From JAYRSJ01 sp041920215 (GTDB lineage Bacteria; Pseudomonadota; Gammaproteobacteria; Burkholderiales; Burkholderiaceae_C), in NCBI GenBank assembly GCA_041920215.1, contig JAYRSJ010000001.1, forward strand, positions 341,462 through 405,461: a DNA stretch of 64,000 bases, written 5' to 3'. The notes below the pieces were generated by a model. The model searched no databases. It had not been told where the DNA came from and saw nothing but the letters and a program-made list of their open reading frames with translations. Made by a program: the position numbers and the translations under genes. Below are positions 61,758 through 64,000 of this stretch, piece by piece (position 1 is the first letter of the stretch; each line of letters starts with the position of its first letter).

Positions 61758-62468
61758 ATGACAAACGCGCTCGAGATCAAGGACCTGCACACCTGGTACG
61801 GCGAGAGCCACATCCTGCATGGCATCAATCTGAGCGTGCCCAAGGGTCAGGTCATGACCCTGCTGGGCCGCAATGGTGCCGGCCGCACGACCACGCTGCG
61901 CGCCATCATGGGCCTGACCGGCGAGCGCCGGGGCTCGATCACCGTGCATGGCCGCGAAACCATAGGCTTGCCCACCCATGCGATCGCCCATCTGGGCCTG
62001 GGCTACTGCCCGGAGGAGCGCGGCATCTTCGCCTCGCTGACCACCGAGGAGAATCTGCGCCTGCCGCCGCTGCTCAAGAGCGGGCGCGGCACGCCGATGA
62101 GCGAGGCCGACATCTACGCGATGTTCCCCAATCTGGCCGAGCGCCGCCACAGCCAGGGCACGCGGCTCTCGGGCGGCGAGCAGCAGATGCTGGCGGTGGC
62201 CCGCATCCTGCGCACCGGCGCCGACATCCTGCTGCTCGACGAGATCTCCGAGGGCCTGGCCCCGGTCATCGTCCAGGCCCTGGCGCGCATGATCCGCACG
62301 CTCAAGGCCCAGGGCTTCACCATCGTGATGGTGGAGCAGAACTTCCGCTTTGCCGCCCCGCTGGCCGATCACTTCGTCGTGATCGAGCATGGCGAGGTGG
62401 TCGCGTCCTTCCCGGCCGCCGAGCTAGAGGCCAAGAGAGCCTTGCTCGACGATCTGCTCAGCGTCTGA
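61758..62468 (+). CDS. livF: ABC importer ATPase (LivF type), importer 2, with Arg in Walker A
   Basis: A 236-residue ATPase. The Walker A is GRNGAGRTTTLR: the invariant lysine is arginine (codon CGC at 61885-61887), while signature LSGGEQQMLAVARIL, Walker B DILLLDEISEGLAP and H-loop VEQNFRFA are intact. Lys-to-Arg changes usually damage ATP binding, but this form is in a full-length, in-frame gene, so it may be a tolerated lineage variant with one working site supplied by LivG. 1 base after livG. Confidence 0.88.
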   Translation: MTNALEIKDLHTWYGESHILHGINLSVPKGQVMTLLGRNGAGRTTTLRAIMGLTGERRGSITVHGRETIGLPTHAIAHLGLGYCPEERGIFASLTTEENLRLPPLLKSGRGTPMSEADIYAMFPNLAERRHSQGTRLSGGEQQMLAVARILRTGADILLLDEISEGLAPVIVQALARMIRTLKAQGFTIVMVEQNFRFAAPLADHFVVIEHGEVVASFPAAELEAKRALLDDLLSV

Positions 62469-62508
62469 ACGACGGTTTCACACCATGCCCACCATCAAGG
62501 AGACAAGC

Positions 62509-63720
62509 ATGAAGCAGCGACAAGCACTGAAGTCCCTCGCCCTGGCCAGCCTGGCCGCCTGCGGCCTCTCGGCCCAGGCCCAGATTTCCGGCGATGTGGT
62601 CAAGATCGGCATCATCACCGATATGTCCAGCCTCTACGCCGACATCGACGGCGCCGGCGGCGTCGAGGCGGTCAAGATGGCCATTGCCGATATGAAGGGC
62701 ATGGTGGCGGGCAAGAAGATCGAGCTGATCTTCGCCGACCACCAGAACAAGGCCGATGTGGCCGCCTCCAAGGCGCGCGAGTGGATAGACACCCAGGGCC
62801 TGGACATGCTGATAGGCGGCACCAACTCGGGCGCCAACCTGGCCATGTCCAAGATTGCGGCCGAGAAAAAGAAACCCTTCGTGATCGTCGGCGCGGCCAC
62901 GGCGCGCCTGACCAACGAGGACTGCACGCCCTACAACATCCACTACGCCTACGACACCGTGGCCCTGGCCAACGGCACCGGCAATGCGGTGGTCAAGAGC
63001 GGCGGCAAGAGCTGGTACTTCCTGACCGCCGACTATGCCTTCGGCGCCAGCCTGCAGGCCGATACCACCGCGGTGGTGCAGAAGGCCGGCGGCCAGGTGG
63101 TGGGCAGCGTCAAGCACCCGCTGTCGGCCAGCGATTTCTCGTCCTTCCTGCTGCAGGCACAGGGCTCCAAGGCCCAGATCCTGGGCCTGGCCAATGCCGG
63201 CGGCGACACCATCAATGCGATCAAGGCGGCCAACGAGTTCGGCATCACCAAGACGATGAAGCTGGCCGGCCTGCTGATGTTCATCAACGACATCCATTCG
63301 CTGGGCCTGCAGGCCACGCAAGGCATGTACCTGACCGATGGCTGGTACTGGAACCAGAGCCCCGAGGCACGCGCCTGGAGCAAGCGCTTCTTCGAGAAGA
63401 TGAAGCGCATGCCCTCGATGCTGCAGGCCGCCGACTACTCGGCCACCATGCACTATCTGAAGGCGGTGGAGGCCACCAAGACCGACGACGCCGACAAGGT
63501 GGTGGCGCAGATGAAGGCCACCAAGGTCAACGACTTCTATGCCAAGAACGGCGAGATCGGCCCCGACGGCCGCCACCGCTACGACATGTACCTGATGCAG
63601 GTGAAGTCGCCCAAGGAGTCGACCGAGCCCTGGGACTACTACAAGGTGGCCCAGACCATCCCCGCCGCCCAGGCCTACACGCCGCTGGCCGAGAGCAAGT
63701 GCGCCCTCGTCAAGAAGTGA
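62509..63720 (+). CDS. ABC importer periplasmic binding protein (LivK family), importer 2
   Basis: A 403-residue binding protein with signal peptide MKQRQALKSLALASLAACGL ending SAQAQ. Two-lobed fold: VVKIGIITDMSSLYADIDG, GLDMLIGGTNSGANLAMSKI, YFLTADYAFGASLQADTTA. The ATG at 62509 is preceded by AAGGAGACAAGC; an upstream in-frame ATG at 62485 would place that ribosome site inside the gene. Ligand unknown. Confidence 0.92.
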   Translation: MKQRQALKSLALASLAACGLSAQAQISGDVVKIGIITDMSSLYADIDGAGGVEAVKMAIADMKGMVAGKKIELIFADHQNKADVAASKAREWIDTQGLDMLIGGTNSGANLAMSKIAAEKKKPFVIVGAATARLTNEDCTPYNIHYAYDTVALANGTGNAVVKSGGKSWYFLTADYAFGASLQADTTAVVQKAGGQVVGSVKHPLSASDFSSFLLQAQGSKAQILGLANAGGDTINAIKAANEFGITKTMKLAGLLMFINDIHSLGLQATQGMYLTDGWYWNQSPEARAWSKRFFEKMKRMPSMLQAADYSATMHYLKAVEATKTDDADKVVAQMKATKVNDFYAKNGEIGPDGRHRYDMYLMQVKSPKESTEPWDYYKVAQTIPAAQAYTPLAESKCALVKK

Positions 63721-63755
63721 GCTGAGCCGCGCCCCTTGTTGAGCAAGCTGAAGAC

Positions 63756-64000
63756 ATGACAGAACTTTTTGGCATTCCTTTGCCGGCGCTGCTCGGGCAG
63801 CTGCTGCTGGGCCTGGTGAACGGCTCGTTCTACGCGATGCTGTCGCTGGGCCTGGCCGTGATCTTCGGCATGCTCAACATCATCAACTTCGCCCACGGCG
63901 CCCTCTACATGATGGGCGCCTTCCTGGCCTGGATGGGCCTGGAATACCTGGGCCTCAACTACTGGGTGATGCTGCTGCTGGCGCCGCTGATCGTGGGCCT
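63756..64000 (+). CDS. livH: ABC importer permease (LivH type), importer 2, 5' part
   Basis: The first 81 residues of a permease that continues past the end of the window. MTELFGIPLPALLGQLLLGL then NGSFYAMLSLGLAVIFGMLN and FAHGALYMMGAF are the LivH start and first helices. 35 bases after the binding-protein gene. The second ATPase, LivM and any regulator of this importer beyond 64000 are not visible. Confidence 0.9.
   Translation, partial: MTELFGIPLPALLGQLLLGLVNGSFYAMLSLGLAVIFGMLNIINFAHGALYMMGAFLAWMGLEYLGLNYWVMLLLAPLIVG

Overview
The window is dense, strongly G+C-rich bacterial chromosome with about 58 protein genes on both strands. There is no rRNA, tRNA, CRISPR array, transposase or phage gene. 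Gene content (ArgP/LysE pair, OxyR-KatG-Dps, DadA, CoA-dependent methylmalonate-semialdehyde dehydrogenase, two branched-chain-amino-acid-type ABC transporters, a CigR-like protein, many LysR regulators) and codon bias suggest a betaproteobacterium of the order Burkholderiales, probably near Roseateles/Pelomonas/Mitsuaria. That placement is inference from gene content, not a database match.

Layout. 1-4.8 kb: end of a LysR regulator, a YecA/SEC-C protein, a phosphoesterase, a universal stress protein, then the divergent argP / lysE-dadA locus. 6.1-11.1 kb: YegD-like Hsp70, a second YecA-family protein, a stretch that looks like a small-RNA gene, and a divergent LysR/mmsA pair sharing a perfect palindrome. 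11.2-21.9 kb: a TPR-GGDEF protein, a five-gene minus-strand run (amidohydrolase, YiaAB, two secreted proteins, MFS-PlsC fusion), a regulator, and the tgt-SDR-CPBP run. 21.9-25.2 kb: a NERD-helicase, an isochorismatase-like hydrolase and an orphan, somewhat different in style from the surroundings. 25.1-38.2 kb: a second TPR-GGDEF protein, queA, a DksA-like protein, recG, two secreted or membrane hydrolases, an AmpG-like permease, a lipoprotein PPIase and panCB. 38.2-42.2 kb: oxyR-katG-dps, a peroxide-defence module with a short REP-like sequence outside oxyR and another just after katG. 42.2-49.2 kb: a PilJ-domain secreted protein, OPT transporter, DJ-1/PfpI protein, prfC, CigR-like protein and PQQ-type sugar dehydrogenase.

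49.2-64.0 kb is the most interesting part: a secreted metallo-beta-lactamase-fold hydrolase, a TonB-dependent receptor, a sigma-54 activator with a PAS sensor, a complete high-affinity ABC importer (binding protein, two ATPases, two permeases), a cytoplasmic alpha/beta hydrolase, and a second importer of the same family running off the end. The receptor and the first importer each have a good -24/-12 sigma-54 promoter, with 17-bp palindromes of the form TGYCTGA-N3-TCAGRCA placed about 120-170 bp upstream. Together these outline one regulated uptake-and-hydrolysis system for an unidentified compound, with the sigma-54 activator between its two targets. The palindromes and promoters are read directly from the sequence; the circuit is inference.
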